NCBI GenBank assembly: GCA_964433135.1
Contig: CAYSQW010000034.1
Location: forward strand, 1-38,098
Reading direction: 5' to 3'
Source of the DNA: CAYSQW01 sp964433135
Lineage (GTDB): Bacteria > Acidobacteriota > Aminicenantia > Aminicenantales > Aminicenantaceae
Length of the DNA: 38,098 nt
Shown here: piece by piece, positions 1-8,460 of the stretch
Layout of the letters: every line of letters begins with the position of its first letter
Numbering within the stretch: position 1 is the first letter of the stretch
Notes under the pieces: generated by a model
Told to the model about the DNA's origin: nothing
The model's database searches: none
What the model saw: the letters and a program-made list of their open reading frames with translations, nothing else
Translations under genes and position numbers: made by a program

Positions 1-84
1 CCTTTGATTTCCTCTGTTAAATCGTTTATTAATGAAAGATGCACAAATGGGTATTATAAAAATATAAAAAAAAATGTCAAAACG

Positions 85-114
85 TTTGCATCTTTGCAAA
101 GATTTTTATAAAAT
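85..114 (+). promoter_or_regulatory. Candidate sigma-70 promoter and dyad upstream of nuoA
   Basis: A -35-like TTGCAT (86-91) is separated by 17 bp from a -10-like TAAAAT (109-114). This would start transcription near 121, about 15 nt before nuoA. The -35 lies inside a dyad, TTTGCA-TCTT-TGCAAA (85-100), placed where a repressor could block polymerase. The surrounding 135 bp is very AT-rich. Box matches are only moderate (4/6 and 5/6), so this is a suggestion. Confidence 0.4.
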
Positions 115-135
115 CATTTTCCTTATAAATAGCTC

Positions 136-483
136 ATGATTGAAATCTTTTTGGTCTTCGCTGTTTTCGGCGCACTATCGGTCTTTTTGGTTATGGTCAA
201 CAAGATCGTTGGACCGAAGCACTCCAATCCCATAAAAGAACAACCGTTTGAATGTGGAAGTCCTTACCTGCAGGACCGCATCTATCCCATTCCCATAAAA
301 TACTATCTTGTCGCGTTTCTTTTTCTTTTGTTTGATGTCGAAGTGGTTTTTTTCTATCCTTGGGCGCTGATCCTTAAAAAGCTGGGCGACCGTGCATTTT
401 TCGTCATGATCGCCTATATATTCATTTTGGCATGCGGATTTGTTTACGCCTGGAAAAAAGGAGCGTTTGATTGGGAAAAATAG
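136..483 (+). CDS. nuoA: NADH-quinone oxidoreductase subunit A (NuoA)
   Basis: Small membrane subunit of complex I, sitting beside NuoH at the junction of peripheral and membrane arms. The 115-residue protein has the family layout: an N-terminal helix (about residues 2-22), a hydrophilic loop with the conserved stretch PFECGSP (about 37-43), whose Cys lies in the loop that changes conformation near the quinone site, and two further helices (about 57-77 and 86-106). It is the first gene of the operon, and its 3' end overlaps nuoB by 13 bp. No strong Shine-Dalgarno precedes the ATG. Family identity is clear from the ECGSP loop and gene order. Confidence 0.95.
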   Translation: MIEIFLVFAVFGALSVFLVMVNKIVGPKHSNPIKEQPFECGSPYLQDRIYPIPIKYYLVAFLFLLFDVEVVFFYPWALILKKLGDRAFFVMIAYIFILACGFVYAWKKGAFDWEK

Positions 484-983
484 AGAAGCGGGTTTACTAT
501 CGCGAAACTCTCCATGGCGGATTTCTCGCCACCAAAATGAATTATGTGCTCGGCTGGGGAAGAAAGTTTTCGATATTTCACTATCCGTTCATCACGGCGT
601 GCTGCGGCATGGAATACATGTCGGCTGCCTGTGCGCACTATGATTTCGATCGTTTCGGCGTGGGAATGACGACTTTTTCTCCCCGGCAGGCGGACATGCT
701 TTTCGTCGTCGGTACGATTTCCCAGAAGGAAGCACCCGTATTGAAAACCGTCTACGAACAGATGTGCGAACCCAAATGGGTCATCGCCTGCGGCGCCTGT
801 GCGGTCAGCGGAGGCATATACGACAATTACGCCGTAGTTCAGGGAATCGACAGGATCATACCGGTCGACGTCTATATTCCCGGTTGCCCCCCGCGCCCGG
901 AAACCATCCTGAACGCCATACTCAAGCTGCAGGATAAAATACAGCATCAAAAACAGGACTGGAGATGGAAGATCAAAGGGTAA
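471..983 (+). CDS. nuoB: NADH-quinone oxidoreductase subunit B (NuoB)
   Basis: Carries the terminal 4Fe-4S cluster N2 that hands electrons to quinone. All four expected ligands are visible: the tandem Cys44-Cys45 (in ACCGMEYM), Cys110 (in GACAVSGG) and Cys139 (in IPGCPPRPE). The 170-residue length is normal. The N-terminus, with LGWGRKFSIFHYPF before the double Cys, differs from the common proteobacterial form but keeps the aromatic/basic character. It overlaps nuoA upstream and nuoC downstream (19 bp), so the genes are translationally coupled. Confidence 0.96.
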   Translation: MGKIEKRVYYRETLHGGFLATKMNYVLGWGRKFSIFHYPFITACCGMEYMSAACAHYDFDRFGVGMTTFSPRQADMLFVVGTISQKEAPVLKTVYEQMCEPKWVIACGACAVSGGIYDNYAVVQGIDRIIPVDVYIPGCPPRPETILNAILKLQDKIQHQKQDWRWKIKG

Positions 984-1456
984 GCGAAACTCTGAAGGAA
1001 AAATTTCCGGGAAAAATCCTGGAAATATCCGATTTCCTTGGAGACCTCTGCATATTGATCGAAAAAGACGTCGTTCTGGATGTCATGACCTTTCTCAAGA
1101 ATAAGCCTTTCGATTATGCCATGCTGCTTGATTTGACATGCGTGGATGAGATGGGCCGTTCTCCAAGATTCGTCATGGTTTACCATCTGTTTTCGCTTTC
1201 ATACAACCGTCGTCTCAGGATCAAAGCCGGAGTCGAGGAAAAATCTCCGATTCTGGAGTCATTGTCTTCGCTTTGGAAAAACGCCGATTGGCTGGAACGC
1301 GAAGTCTTCGATATGTTCGGGGTATCGTTCGCGCATCATCCGGATATGCGGCGCCTTTTCATGTATGATGAATTCGAGGGACATCCACTAAGGAAAGATT
1401 ATCCGCTGAGAAAGCGTCAACCAAAGATACGTTTGAGAGACCGAAATGCCGACTAG
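965..1456 (+). CDS. nuoC: NADH-quinone oxidoreductase subunit C (NuoC)
   Basis: Peripheral-arm scaffold subunit of complex I (30 kDa family). The 163-residue protein has the C-terminal signature EREVFDMFGVSFAHHPDMRR followed by HPLRKDYPL, diagnostic for the family. It is a stand-alone gene, not fused to nuoD as in E. coli. It overlaps nuoB by 19 bp and nuoD by 11 bp. It binds no cofactor; its role is inferred from the family and operon position. Confidence 0.95.
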   Translation: MEDQRVSETLKEKFPGKILEISDFLGDLCILIEKDVVLDVMTFLKNKPFDYAMLLDLTCVDEMGRSPRFVMVYHLFSLSYNRRLRIKAGVEEKSPILESLSSLWKNADWLEREVFDMFGVSFAHHPDMRRLFMYDEFEGHPLRKDYPLRKRQPKIRLRDRNAD

Positions 1457-2774
1457 AATTCAAAAAGAAGCCGCCGGCCGCAAAAACCTCATGATCAATA
1501 TGGGACCCTCGCATCCTGCCATGCACGGAACCATTCGCATTATGCTGGAACTCGATGGAGAGAAGGTTCTCAATTCGGAAGTGGAAGTCGGATACCTTCA
1601 TCGGGGATTTGAAAAGACCTGCGAACATAAATCTTACTTCAGTCTTCTGCCCTACACGGATCGTTTGAACTATGTTTCACCGCTGATCAATAATCTCGGC
1701 TATGTCATGACCATGGAAAAGCTGCTTGGCATCGAGGCGCCTGAACGCGCTCAGTACATTCGGGTTATCATGTGTGAACTATCCCGCATATCCGATCACT
1801 TGACCGCGCTGGCCGCCATGACCATGGAATGCGGAGCTTTCACGGTTTTTCTCTACCTCATCAAAGCCAGGGAGGAAATCTGGAACGTCATCGAACAAAC
1901 GACGGGCGCCCGGATGACGACGTCCTACATCCGTATCGGAGGAGTCCGTGCCGACCTGCATCCGGACATACAGCCGCTCATGGACAAAGCCGTTTCCACT
2001 ACCCAAGATGTGCTTCGCGACGTCAAGGGACTGTTGGATAAAAACACGATCTGGCTTCAAAGAACCCGCGACATCGCTGTTGTTCCTCCGGATATGGCGG
2101 TCAATTATGGATTTACCGGGCCTTGTCTGCGTGCCAGCGGCGTATCTTACGATGTGCGGAAAGCTCATCCGTACCTTGTATACGACCGATTGGATTTCGA
2201 AGTGCCTCTTGGCGATAATGGAGATAATTATGATCGCTATATGGTCAGGATGAAAGAAATGGAACAAAGCCTGCGGCTTGTCGAACAGGCGATGTCCGCG
2301 ATACCTCGATCAAAACCGAGAAATGAAAGCGAAGCCATCGATCCGCACGAAGCTATATCCGAATCGCGAAATCGAAAACCGGCCGCGGATATCTTGCTTT
2401 CGCCGAACCTCGAAGGATCGGAGAAATATCGGTATCCCGACATCTATGCGGACACCCGCAACGGGGTTCTCCCCCCCAAGGAAGACACGTATTCGGGAAT
2501 CGAAGGACTGATCACTCATTTTAAGTTTTTCATGAAGGGACACGGCATTCGCCCGCCCAAAGGCGATGTCTATTTCTCGGTCGAAGGCGGCAGCGGAGAA
2601 GTCGGATTTTATATCGTATCCGACGGAACCGATCGTCCTTACCGGCTGCATCTTCGCGCGCCCTGCCTGCACATCGTATCCGCTCTGGAAAAAATGATCC
2701 AAGGCCATTATATCGCCGATGTCATCCCGACCTTCGGCTCGACCAATATGATCGGAGGAGAACTCGATCGATGA
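1446..2774 (+). CDS. nuoD: NADH-quinone oxidoreductase subunit D (NuoD), with an internal insertion
   Basis: The 49 kDa subunit forms the quinone pocket with NuoB. The N-terminal GPSHPAMHG places a His at residue 27 and TDRLNYVSP a Tyr at 76. The 49-residue spacing equals that of the quinone-binding His/Tyr pair in Thermus Nqo4. CELSRISDHL and the IRIGGVRADL stretch are also typical. At 442 residues it is longer than most stand-alone NuoD proteins. The excess is a polar segment at about residues 288-340, between the usual IP turn and the conserved GIEGLITHFK helix, roughly 40 residues over the norm. The C-terminus reads STNMIGGELDR rather than the usual PVFGEVDR form. It overlaps nuoE by 4 bp. 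Confidence 0.95.
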   Translation: MPTRIQKEAAGRKNLMINMGPSHPAMHGTIRIMLELDGEKVLNSEVEVGYLHRGFEKTCEHKSYFSLLPYTDRLNYVSPLINNLGYVMTMEKLLGIEAPERAQYIRVIMCELSRISDHLTALAAMTMECGAFTVFLYLIKAREEIWNVIEQTTGARMTTSYIRIGGVRADLHPDIQPLMDKAVSTTQDVLRDVKGLLDKNTIWLQRTRDIAVVPPDMAVNYGFTGPCLRASGVSYDVRKAHPYLVYDRLDFEVPLGDNGDNYDRYMVRMKEMEQSLRLVEQAMSAIPRSKPRNESEAIDPHEAISESRNRKPAADILLSPNLEGSEKYRYPDIYADTRNGVLPPKEDTYSGIEGLITHFKFFMKGHGIRPPKGDVYFSVEGGSGEVGFYIVSDGTDRPYRLHLRAPCLHIVSALEKMIQGHYIADVIPTFGSTNMIGGELDR

Positions 2775-3244
2775 ACCGCGACTATTCCGATTCCACACGG
2801 ACAAAAATCGCGGAGATTTTGAAACGTTATCCCAATAAGGAAGCGGCCCTCCTTCCGGTGCTGCAGCTGACGCGGAGGGAGTTCGGATCCATCGGTGAAG
2901 AAGAAGAGAAACGAGTGGCCGTTCTGATTGGTATTTCCCCGCTTCGCGTCCGTGAAGCCGTGACCTTCTACTCCATGCTGAACCGCAAGCCGTTGGGTAA
3001 ATACCACATACAGATTTGTTCCAATCTCAGCTGCTCGCTGATGGGAGCTGAAAACCTAATCGCTTTTTTGAGTGAAAAACTGGGAATCCAGCCGGGGGAA
3101 ACCACTCCCGATCGGAAATTCACACTGTCTACCGTGGAATGCCTGGGTGCTTGCGAACAAGCTCCATGCATGATGATCAATGATGATTATTTCGGTTATC
3201 TGGATCCAAAAAAAATCGATGAGATATTGAGTCGTTTATCATGA
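2771..3244 (+). CDS. nuoE: NADH-quinone oxidoreductase subunit E (NuoE)
   Basis: Thioredoxin-like 24 kDa subunit of the NADH dehydrogenase module, holding the 2Fe-2S cluster N1a. The four ligands are Cys83 and Cys88 (CSNLSC) and Cys124 and Cys128 (CLGAC). The N-terminal helical part (about 1-75) includes the conserved REAVTFYSM region. The 157-residue length is normal. ATGA overlaps link it to nuoD and nuoF. Confidence 0.96.
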   Translation: MNRDYSDSTRTKIAEILKRYPNKEAALLPVLQLTRREFGSIGEEEEKRVAVLIGISPLRVREAVTFYSMLNRKPLGKYHIQICSNLSCSLMGAENLIAFLSEKLGIQPGETTPDRKFTLSTVECLGACEQAPCMMINDDYFGYLDPKKIDEILSRLS

Positions 3245-4521
3245 AAAAGGTGGACGAAAAGATCCTGACGCGCGACTTCGGCGTGGAAAACTCCCATACG
3301 CTTGACGTTTATCGCAAGCAGGGCGGATATGAAGCGCTTTCCAAAGCGCTTAAAAAGCTGAAACCTGAGGATATTCTGTCAGAAGTCAAAGCCGCCCATT
3401 TGCGGGGCAGGGGAGGAGCCGGATTTCCCGCCGGAATGAAATGGGATTTTATTCCCAAGGACAGTGAAAAACCAAGATATCTATGCGTCAATGCGGATGA
3501 AGGGGAACCGGGAACATTCAAAGACCGCTATATCATGAGCCATGCCCCCCACCTGTTGATAGAGGGGATCCTGCTGACATGCTACTGTGTCGGGATCAAA
3601 ACCGCTTTCATTTATATACGAGGGGAATATGAAAACGTCGCGCGCAGACTGGAATCGGCGCTGGAAGAAGCGCGTGAAGCAGGACTTTGCGGCAAGGCTA
3701 TTCTGGGCAGCGATTTCGAATGCGATATGATCGTTCACCGCGGAGCCGGCGCCTATATATGCGGAGAAGAAACCGCCCTGCTTGAATCTCTGGAAGGAAA
3801 ACGCGGCAATCCACGGCTGAAGCCGCCTTTCCCGGCGGCGGTAGGGCTTTTTCAATGTCCTACGGTGATCAATAATGTCGAAACCCTTTCCAATATCCCA
3901 TCCATCGTGCTTCAAGGTGGGAAATGGTTCTCCAGCCGAGGAATACAGGAAGACGGCGGTACACGGATTTTCGGCGTCAGTGGATTTGTGGCCAAACCGG
4001 GTATCTACGAGCTTCCGGTTGGAACCCCTCTGAAAGATATCATATTCACCCACGCAGGCGGAATGCTCGAAGGAAAAACTCTGAAGGCCGTGATCCCAGG
4101 CGGGATGTCGGCTCCCGTGCTCAAAGCGGATGAAATCGATGTGACGATGGACTGTCACTGCATGCTCGAAGCCGATTCCATGCTGGGTTCGAGCGCGGTC
4201 ATTGTTATCGATCAAGATACTTCCATGCTGGATGTTCTTCGCATCATGATCAAATTTTACTCACATGAGTCCTGCGGACAGTGTACACCCTGTCGCATAG
4301 GAACTTCATGGATATACAAGATCGTCCAGCGAATGTGCAGGGGAAAGGGGAGACGGGAAGAAATCGATGAAATTTCCCGACTGGCATCGAATATTCTGGG
4401 AAAAACGCTTTGTCCCATGGGGGACGCAGCGGCCATGCCTATCCTTTCTATCGTCGCAAAATTTCGCGGGGAATTGGAAGAAACCATCGTTGAAAGAAGC
4501 CAAAAAGCGAAAATCCAATGA
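3241..4521 (+). CDS. nuoF: NADH-quinone oxidoreductase subunit F (NuoF)
   Basis: The 51 kDa subunit oxidises NADH through FMN and passes electrons to 4Fe-4S cluster N3. The glycine-rich NADH site is at residues 55-67 (RGRGGAGFPAGMK). NADEGEPGTFKDR (84-96) belongs to the FMN site. Cluster N3 ligands are Cys345, Cys348 and Cys351 (ESCGQCTPCR) and Cys391 (TLCPMGD). The 426-residue length is standard, with no N-terminal thioredoxin fusion or extra ferredoxin domain. That points to a respiratory complex I subunit rather than HydB or a formate dehydrogenase beta chain. It overlaps nuoE and nuoG by 4 bp each. Confidence 0.96.
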   Translation: MKKVDEKILTRDFGVENSHTLDVYRKQGGYEALSKALKKLKPEDILSEVKAAHLRGRGGAGFPAGMKWDFIPKDSEKPRYLCVNADEGEPGTFKDRYIMSHAPHLLIEGILLTCYCVGIKTAFIYIRGEYENVARRLESALEEAREAGLCGKAILGSDFECDMIVHRGAGAYICGEETALLESLEGKRGNPRLKPPFPAAVGLFQCPTVINNVETLSNIPSIVLQGGKWFSSRGIQEDGGTRIFGVSGFVAKPGIYELPVGTPLKDIIFTHAGGMLEGKTLKAVIPGGMSAPVLKADEIDVTMDCHCMLEADSMLGSSAVIVIDQDTSMLDVLRIMIKFYSHESCGQCTPCRIGTSWIYKIVQRMCRGKGRREEIDEISRLASNILGKTLCPMGDAAAMPILSIVAKFRGELEETIVERSQKAKIQ

Positions 4522-6059
4522 TTAATATCGATATCAACGGCAGAATCCTTGAAGTCGAGCCCGGGACGACGATCCTTCAAGCCGCTCAGGCGGCCGGAAT
4601 TTCCATCCCGCATCTCTGCTACCACGAGGCTTTTCCCCCCGAAGGCAGCTGCCGAATGTGTCTTGTCCAGATCGAAGGATATCCCAAGCTCGAATTGGCT
4701 TGTTCAACACAGGTCAAGGAAGGCATGAAGATCATGACGGAAAGCCGGGTTGTAAACGTGGCAAGAAAATCCGTGCTGGAATTCCTGCTGACTGAGCATC
4801 CTCCGGATTGTCCTATCTGCGATAAAGCCGGTGAATGCAAGCTTCAGGACTATTTTGAAGAGTACGGGCTTTTCGATTCTCGATACGCGGAACCCAAATC
4901 GAGAAAGCAAAAAAAGATTGAAATAGGAAGCAATCTGCTGCTGGACCAGGAGAGATGCATCCTTTGCACTCGTTGCGTTCGTTTCCTGAAACACGTAACC
5001 GAAACCGGAGAGTTGGGCGTATTGGAGAGAGGGATTCAAGCCGAAATCAATATATACCCCGGAAATCCCGTAAGCAATAACTATTCCGGCAATCTGACGG
5101 AAATCTGTCCGGTCGGCGCGATTACGGACCGTGATTTCCGATTTCGGACCCGAGCATGGTTCCTGGAAGAAAAACCTTCCATATGTCCTTTCTGCAGTCG
5201 CGGATGCGCCATCACGATCGCATATCATCCGGGATTTGCACGTTTCGATCTGCCACAGAGGGTTTACCGCATAAAAGCGAGGAAAAATCCGAACGTCAAC
5301 GGGAATTGGATATGCGACATAGGCCGTTACGGATATCCCTATATGGATAACGATCGGGCGCTTGAAATACGGTTTCCCGAATTCGCCGGAAAAACGGATT
5401 GGCCCCAAGCCGTTGAGATTATCACGGAGAATATCATGCGTCTCGTGCATATGAAACGCACGGAGCGTATTGCTGTGGCTGCCAGCACTTTTTTAAGCAA
5501 CGAAGAACTCTATCTCATACGAAAAATATTTCGAGAAGATCTCGGGATTTCAAATATTTATTTTGTGGATCCTTCCGAAGGATCCGGAGACGACCTCCTC
5601 CTTACCTCCGAACGGACACCGAACCGGCGGGGCGCGGTTGAACTCGGATTCGCTCTCGATCCTCCTCCCGCTGAAGGATTCAAGGAAAATATCGAACTGC
5701 TCTTCGTTTTCGGAAACGGCATCAACGAAAAGGTGGAAACCGCGCTGGTGCAGCGGATCGCGTCGATCAAAATGAAATTCTTGTTTACGGCGCATAAAAG
5801 CAGCTCCGCCGACCACTTCGACGGCATTCTTCCCGTTTCGTTGGTCGCGGAAAAATCGGGATCGCTGACGAACAGCGAAGGTATCGTGCAGTCTTTCGTT
5901 CCCGCGTTGGATCCTCCCGGAGACAGCCGTCCTCTTTGGTCGATCCTTACGGAGCTGGGACGCAAAATGGCCATCGATTTTAAAACCTACCGCGGTTATT
6001 CGGACACCACGGATATCCTGCGGGAAATCAGTCGTGAAATACAATTTTTCAGGAAATAA
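4518..6059 (+). CDS. nuoG: NADH-quinone oxidoreductase subunit G (NuoG), short form with cluster N7 ligands
   Basis: The iron-sulfur wire of the peripheral arm. Visible ligands are: 2Fe-2S N1b at Cys34, Cys45, Cys48 and Cys62; the His-ligated N5 at His94, Cys98, Cys101 and Cys107; N4 at Cys147, Cys150, Cys153 and Cys197. A further set at Cys223, Cys226, Cys230 and Cys266 matches the off-pathway cluster N7, kept only in some bacteria. The protein stops at 513 residues, where many NuoG proteins run to 700-900. The molybdopterin-like C-terminal region is therefore present only in part, reading into a degenerate NTP-binding-like section. The reading frame is intact, so this is a natural short form rather than a frameshift. 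Confidence 0.95.
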   Translation: MINIDINGRILEVEPGTTILQAAQAAGISIPHLCYHEAFPPEGSCRMCLVQIEGYPKLELACSTQVKEGMKIMTESRVVNVARKSVLEFLLTEHPPDCPICDKAGECKLQDYFEEYGLFDSRYAEPKSRKQKKIEIGSNLLLDQERCILCTRCVRFLKHVTETGELGVLERGIQAEINIYPGNPVSNNYSGNLTEICPVGAITDRDFRFRTRAWFLEEKPSICPFCSRGCAITIAYHPGFARFDLPQRVYRIKARKNPNVNGNWICDIGRYGYPYMDNDRALEIRFPEFAGKTDWPQAVEIITENIMRLVHMKRTERIAVAASTFLSNEELYLIRKIFREDLGISNIYFVDPSEGSGDDLLLTSERTPNRRGAVELGFALDPPPAEGFKENIELLFVFGNGINEKVETALVQRIASIKMKFLFTAHKSSSADHFDGILPVSLVAEKSGSLTNSEGIVQSFVPALDPPGDSRPLWSILTELGRKMAIDFKTYRGYSDTTDILREISREIQFFRK

Positions 6060-6060
6060 C

Positions 6061-7137
6061 GTGAGCGATATACTGATTACCTTGATCAAAATCATCGGCG
6101 CCTTGATCTGGTTTATGCTGCTGAGTTTGTATCTGACATGGGTGGAACGCAAGGAAAGCGCCGTAATGCAGGATCGTATAGGAGCCAACCGGGCCAATAT
6201 CTTCGGTATCCGCATCATCGGATTGTTCCAACCTTTCGCCGACGCTATCAAGATGTTTTTCAAAGAAGATTTCACCCCCTCTTTTTCCCGTCGCTTTCTT
6301 CACAACCTGGCTCCCTTTGTTTCCTTCTTTTTTGTCGCGGTAACCATTGCCGCCATCCCGTTCGGCAGCCCGCTGAGAATAGGCGGGAAAATCATTCCTT
6401 TACAGGTTCTTGATCTCGATGTCGGCCTGCTTTTCGTCATGGCCATGTTGTCGATCGGCATATACGGGATCCTTCTCAGCGGATGGGCTTCAAACAACCG
6501 ATGGACCCTGTTGGGAGGTCTTCGCGGTGCGGCTCAGTTGATCTCTTATGAAGTGGCTCTGGGACTTTCCTTGATCGGTCTGATCATGGTTTTTCCATCG
6601 CTGCGATTCTCAACACTGGTTCAGAATCAGAGTGAACTGATCTTCGGCTGGCTTCCTAAATGGGGAATATTCGTTCAACCGTTGGGATTTATCATATTCC
6701 TGTTCGCGGCGATCGCAGAATCCAAACGCGTTCCCTTCGACCTTCCCGAAGGAGAATCCGAAATCGTCGGTTTCTACACGGAGTATTCGGGGCTTAAATG
6801 GGGACTCTACATGTTCACGGATTTCATGGAGGTTCTCATCGTCTCCTGCCTGCTGACGACTCTTTTCTTCGGCGGTTATCATCTTCCATGGCTCTATGCC
6901 GACGGCTTTCATTTTCCATGGGGAGGGCAATGGCTGCTTCCACATGGGATCGTCATCATGTTTCAGGTTCTGGCCTTTAATCTGAAGGTCTTTTTCTTCT
7001 GCTGGTGGCAGATCCTCATACGTTGGACTTACCCCCGTTACAGATACGATCAGTTGATGGATCTTGGATGGAAAGTACTGATCCCTCTGAGCGTCATCAA
7101 TATCGTGATTACGGCCATTTTAATCAAGATATTATAA
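6061..7137 (+). CDS. nuoH: NADH-quinone oxidoreductase subunit H (NuoH)
   Basis: Membrane subunit that forms the entry of the quinone channel. Eight or so hydrophobic segments are spread over 358 residues. Family signatures are WVERKESAVMQDRIGANR near the N-terminus, FADAIKMFFKED, and the acidic loop ESKRVPFDLPEGESEIVGFYTEYSG, which lines the quinone tunnel. I chose the GTG at 6061 because AGGA at 6051-6054 sits at a good distance and the gene then follows nuoG by 1 bp. An in-frame GTG at 6034 would add nine residues inside nuoG without a clear ribosome site. Confidence 0.93.
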   Translation: MSDILITLIKIIGALIWFMLLSLYLTWVERKESAVMQDRIGANRANIFGIRIIGLFQPFADAIKMFFKEDFTPSFSRRFLHNLAPFVSFFFVAVTIAAIPFGSPLRIGGKIIPLQVLDLDVGLLFVMAMLSIGIYGILLSGWASNNRWTLLGGLRGAAQLISYEVALGLSLIGLIMVFPSLRFSTLVQNQSELIFGWLPKWGIFVQPLGFIIFLFAAIAESKRVPFDLPEGESEIVGFYTEYSGLKWGLYMFTDFMEVLIVSCLLTTLFFGGYHLPWLYADGFHFPWGGQWLLPHGIVIMFQVLAFNLKVFFFCWWQILIRWTYPRYRYDQLMDLGWKVLIPLSVINIVITAILIKIL

Positions 7138-7138
7138 A

Positions 7139-7612
7139 ATGATAAAAGCGCTGGGATATTTCGTTGAAATCATCAAGGGAAGCATTATAACCACCCGTCA
7201 TTTCACGGTTAATATGTTCTTCCACACCCTCCGGTTGTTCGGTTTAAAGACGAAACGAAAAGGAGCGGTGACCATACAGTATCCGGAGGAGAGGCAGGAA
7301 GTCGCCTTCCGGCACCGCAGCCTGCACCGTTTGATGAAACGTGATGACGGAACTCCGCGATGCGTCGCTTGTATGTTGTGTGCGACAGTCTGTCCTTCGG
7401 AATGCATCTATGTGGAAGCCGATGAGGTTTCCGATCCGGACATCCAAAAAAGTCCCGCCGTTTTCATAATAGATCTGACTCGGTGCTGCTTCTGCGGCTT
7501 TTGCGTCGAGGCCTGCCCGGAAGACGCACTTCGAATGGATACCTCGGAAATCGAATTGGCGCGGTATTCGCGTAAGGATCTGATTCTCGACATTGAAAGT
7601 CTTCTCCGATGA
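7139..7612 (+). CDS. nuoI: NADH-quinone oxidoreductase subunit I (NuoI)
   Basis: Ferredoxin-like subunit carrying 4Fe-4S clusters N6a and N6b, between NuoG and NuoB. Two CxxCxxCxxxCP motifs are present: Cys75, 78, 81, 85 and Cys116, 119, 122, 126. The N-terminal amphipathic helix (about 1-38) docks on the membrane arm. The 157-residue length is normal. It starts 1 bp after nuoH and overlaps the next gene by 4 bp. It is the last Nuo subunit here: no nuoJ, K, L, M or N follows. Confidence 0.96.
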   Translation: MIKALGYFVEIIKGSIITTRHFTVNMFFHTLRLFGLKTKRKGAVTIQYPEERQEVAFRHRSLHRLMKRDDGTPRCVACMLCATVCPSECIYVEADEVSDPDIQKSPAVFIIDLTRCCFCGFCVEACPEDALRMDTSEIELARYSRKDLILDIESLLR

Positions 7613-8460
7613 AGGATTGCATACTCTCCGTCGGTAATATCCAAATATTCGGAATCCGCGACGGATATTTCCATCTCGACGGGGGAGCGATGTTCGGCGT
7701 CGTCCCCAAATCCATGTGGAGCAAAACCTGTCCGGCCGATGAAGAGAACCTTATCAAACTCGGTTTGAACTGCCTGCTCATACGCACTCCCGAAGCGTTG
7801 ATCCTGGTCGAAACCGGCGTCGGCTCTTATTTGAAAAAGAATTTCTATCAATATTATGGCGTTGAAAGAAATCCCGAGCTGTCGGCAGAGTTGATACGTT
7901 TGGGAACATCGCCGGATGACATCGACTTCGTGGTCAATACGCACCTGCACTTTGATCACTGCGGAGGCAACATCAAGGCAGAGCATGACGGAACATTCGT
8001 CCCCGCATTTCCAAATGCCCTTTACATCATCCAACGATGCGAATGGGAAAACGCCGTCAATCCTTGTTCGCGTGATCGCGTCAGCTATGTGCCGCATACT
8101 TTTCTTCCACTGCAACAAGCGGGTTGCCTGCAGTTGGTTGAGGGCGAAAACGAGATTCACCCCGGGATAACGGTTATACCGGCCGCAGGACACACGGCGG
8201 GACATCAGTGCGTAAAAGTCTCATCCGAAGGGGAAACCTTCTTGTTTCTGGGAGATATGGTTCCCTCGGCGGCCCACACCGCGCTGCCCTATATCATGAG
8301 CTATGATCTTTTTCCAACGGAAACTTATGAAAATAAAGAACGTTTTCTTATGCAGGCGGTATCCGGCGGATGGATCGTCGCTTTCAGTCACGAAGTCGAT
8401 AACTTTTTCGGAAGGATTCGGCTCTCAGGCAAACGCTTTGTTTTCGAGTCTCTGAAATGA
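7609..8460 (+). CDS. Metallo-beta-lactamase-fold hydrolase, translationally coupled to nuoI
   Basis: A 283-residue single-domain MBL-fold protein. The metal site is complete: His112, His114, Asp116 and His117 (THLHFDHCGG), a His in AAGHTAGHQ (195 or 199), Asp216 (FLGDM) and His261. The arrangement resembles the AHL-lactonase/quinolone-degrading and general MBL hydrolase group. It has no flavodiiron or ETHE1 features and no signal peptide, so it should act in the cytoplasm. The start overlaps the nuoI stop as ATGA, so it is made with complex I. The substrate cannot be told from the sequence; nothing known requires such an enzyme for complex I. Confidence 0.85.
   Translation: MKDCILSVGNIQIFGIRDGYFHLDGGAMFGVVPKSMWSKTCPADEENLIKLGLNCLLIRTPEALILVETGVGSYLKKNFYQYYGVERNPELSAELIRLGTSPDDIDFVVNTHLHFDHCGGNIKAEHDGTFVPAFPNALYIIQRCEWENAVNPCSRDRVSYVPHTFLPLQQAGCLQLVEGENEIHPGITVIPAAGHTAGHQCVKVSSEGETFLFLGDMVPSAAHTALPYIMSYDLFPTETYENKERFLMQAVSGGWIVAFSHEVDNFFGRIRLSGKRFVFESLK

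Noticed and set aside
444..950. Long minus-strand frames opposite the nuo, tld and ABC genes (for example 444-950, 7408-8205, 11048-11680)
   Set aside because: They are mirror frames of clear genes with strong motifs on the other strand and have low-plausibility protein sequence.
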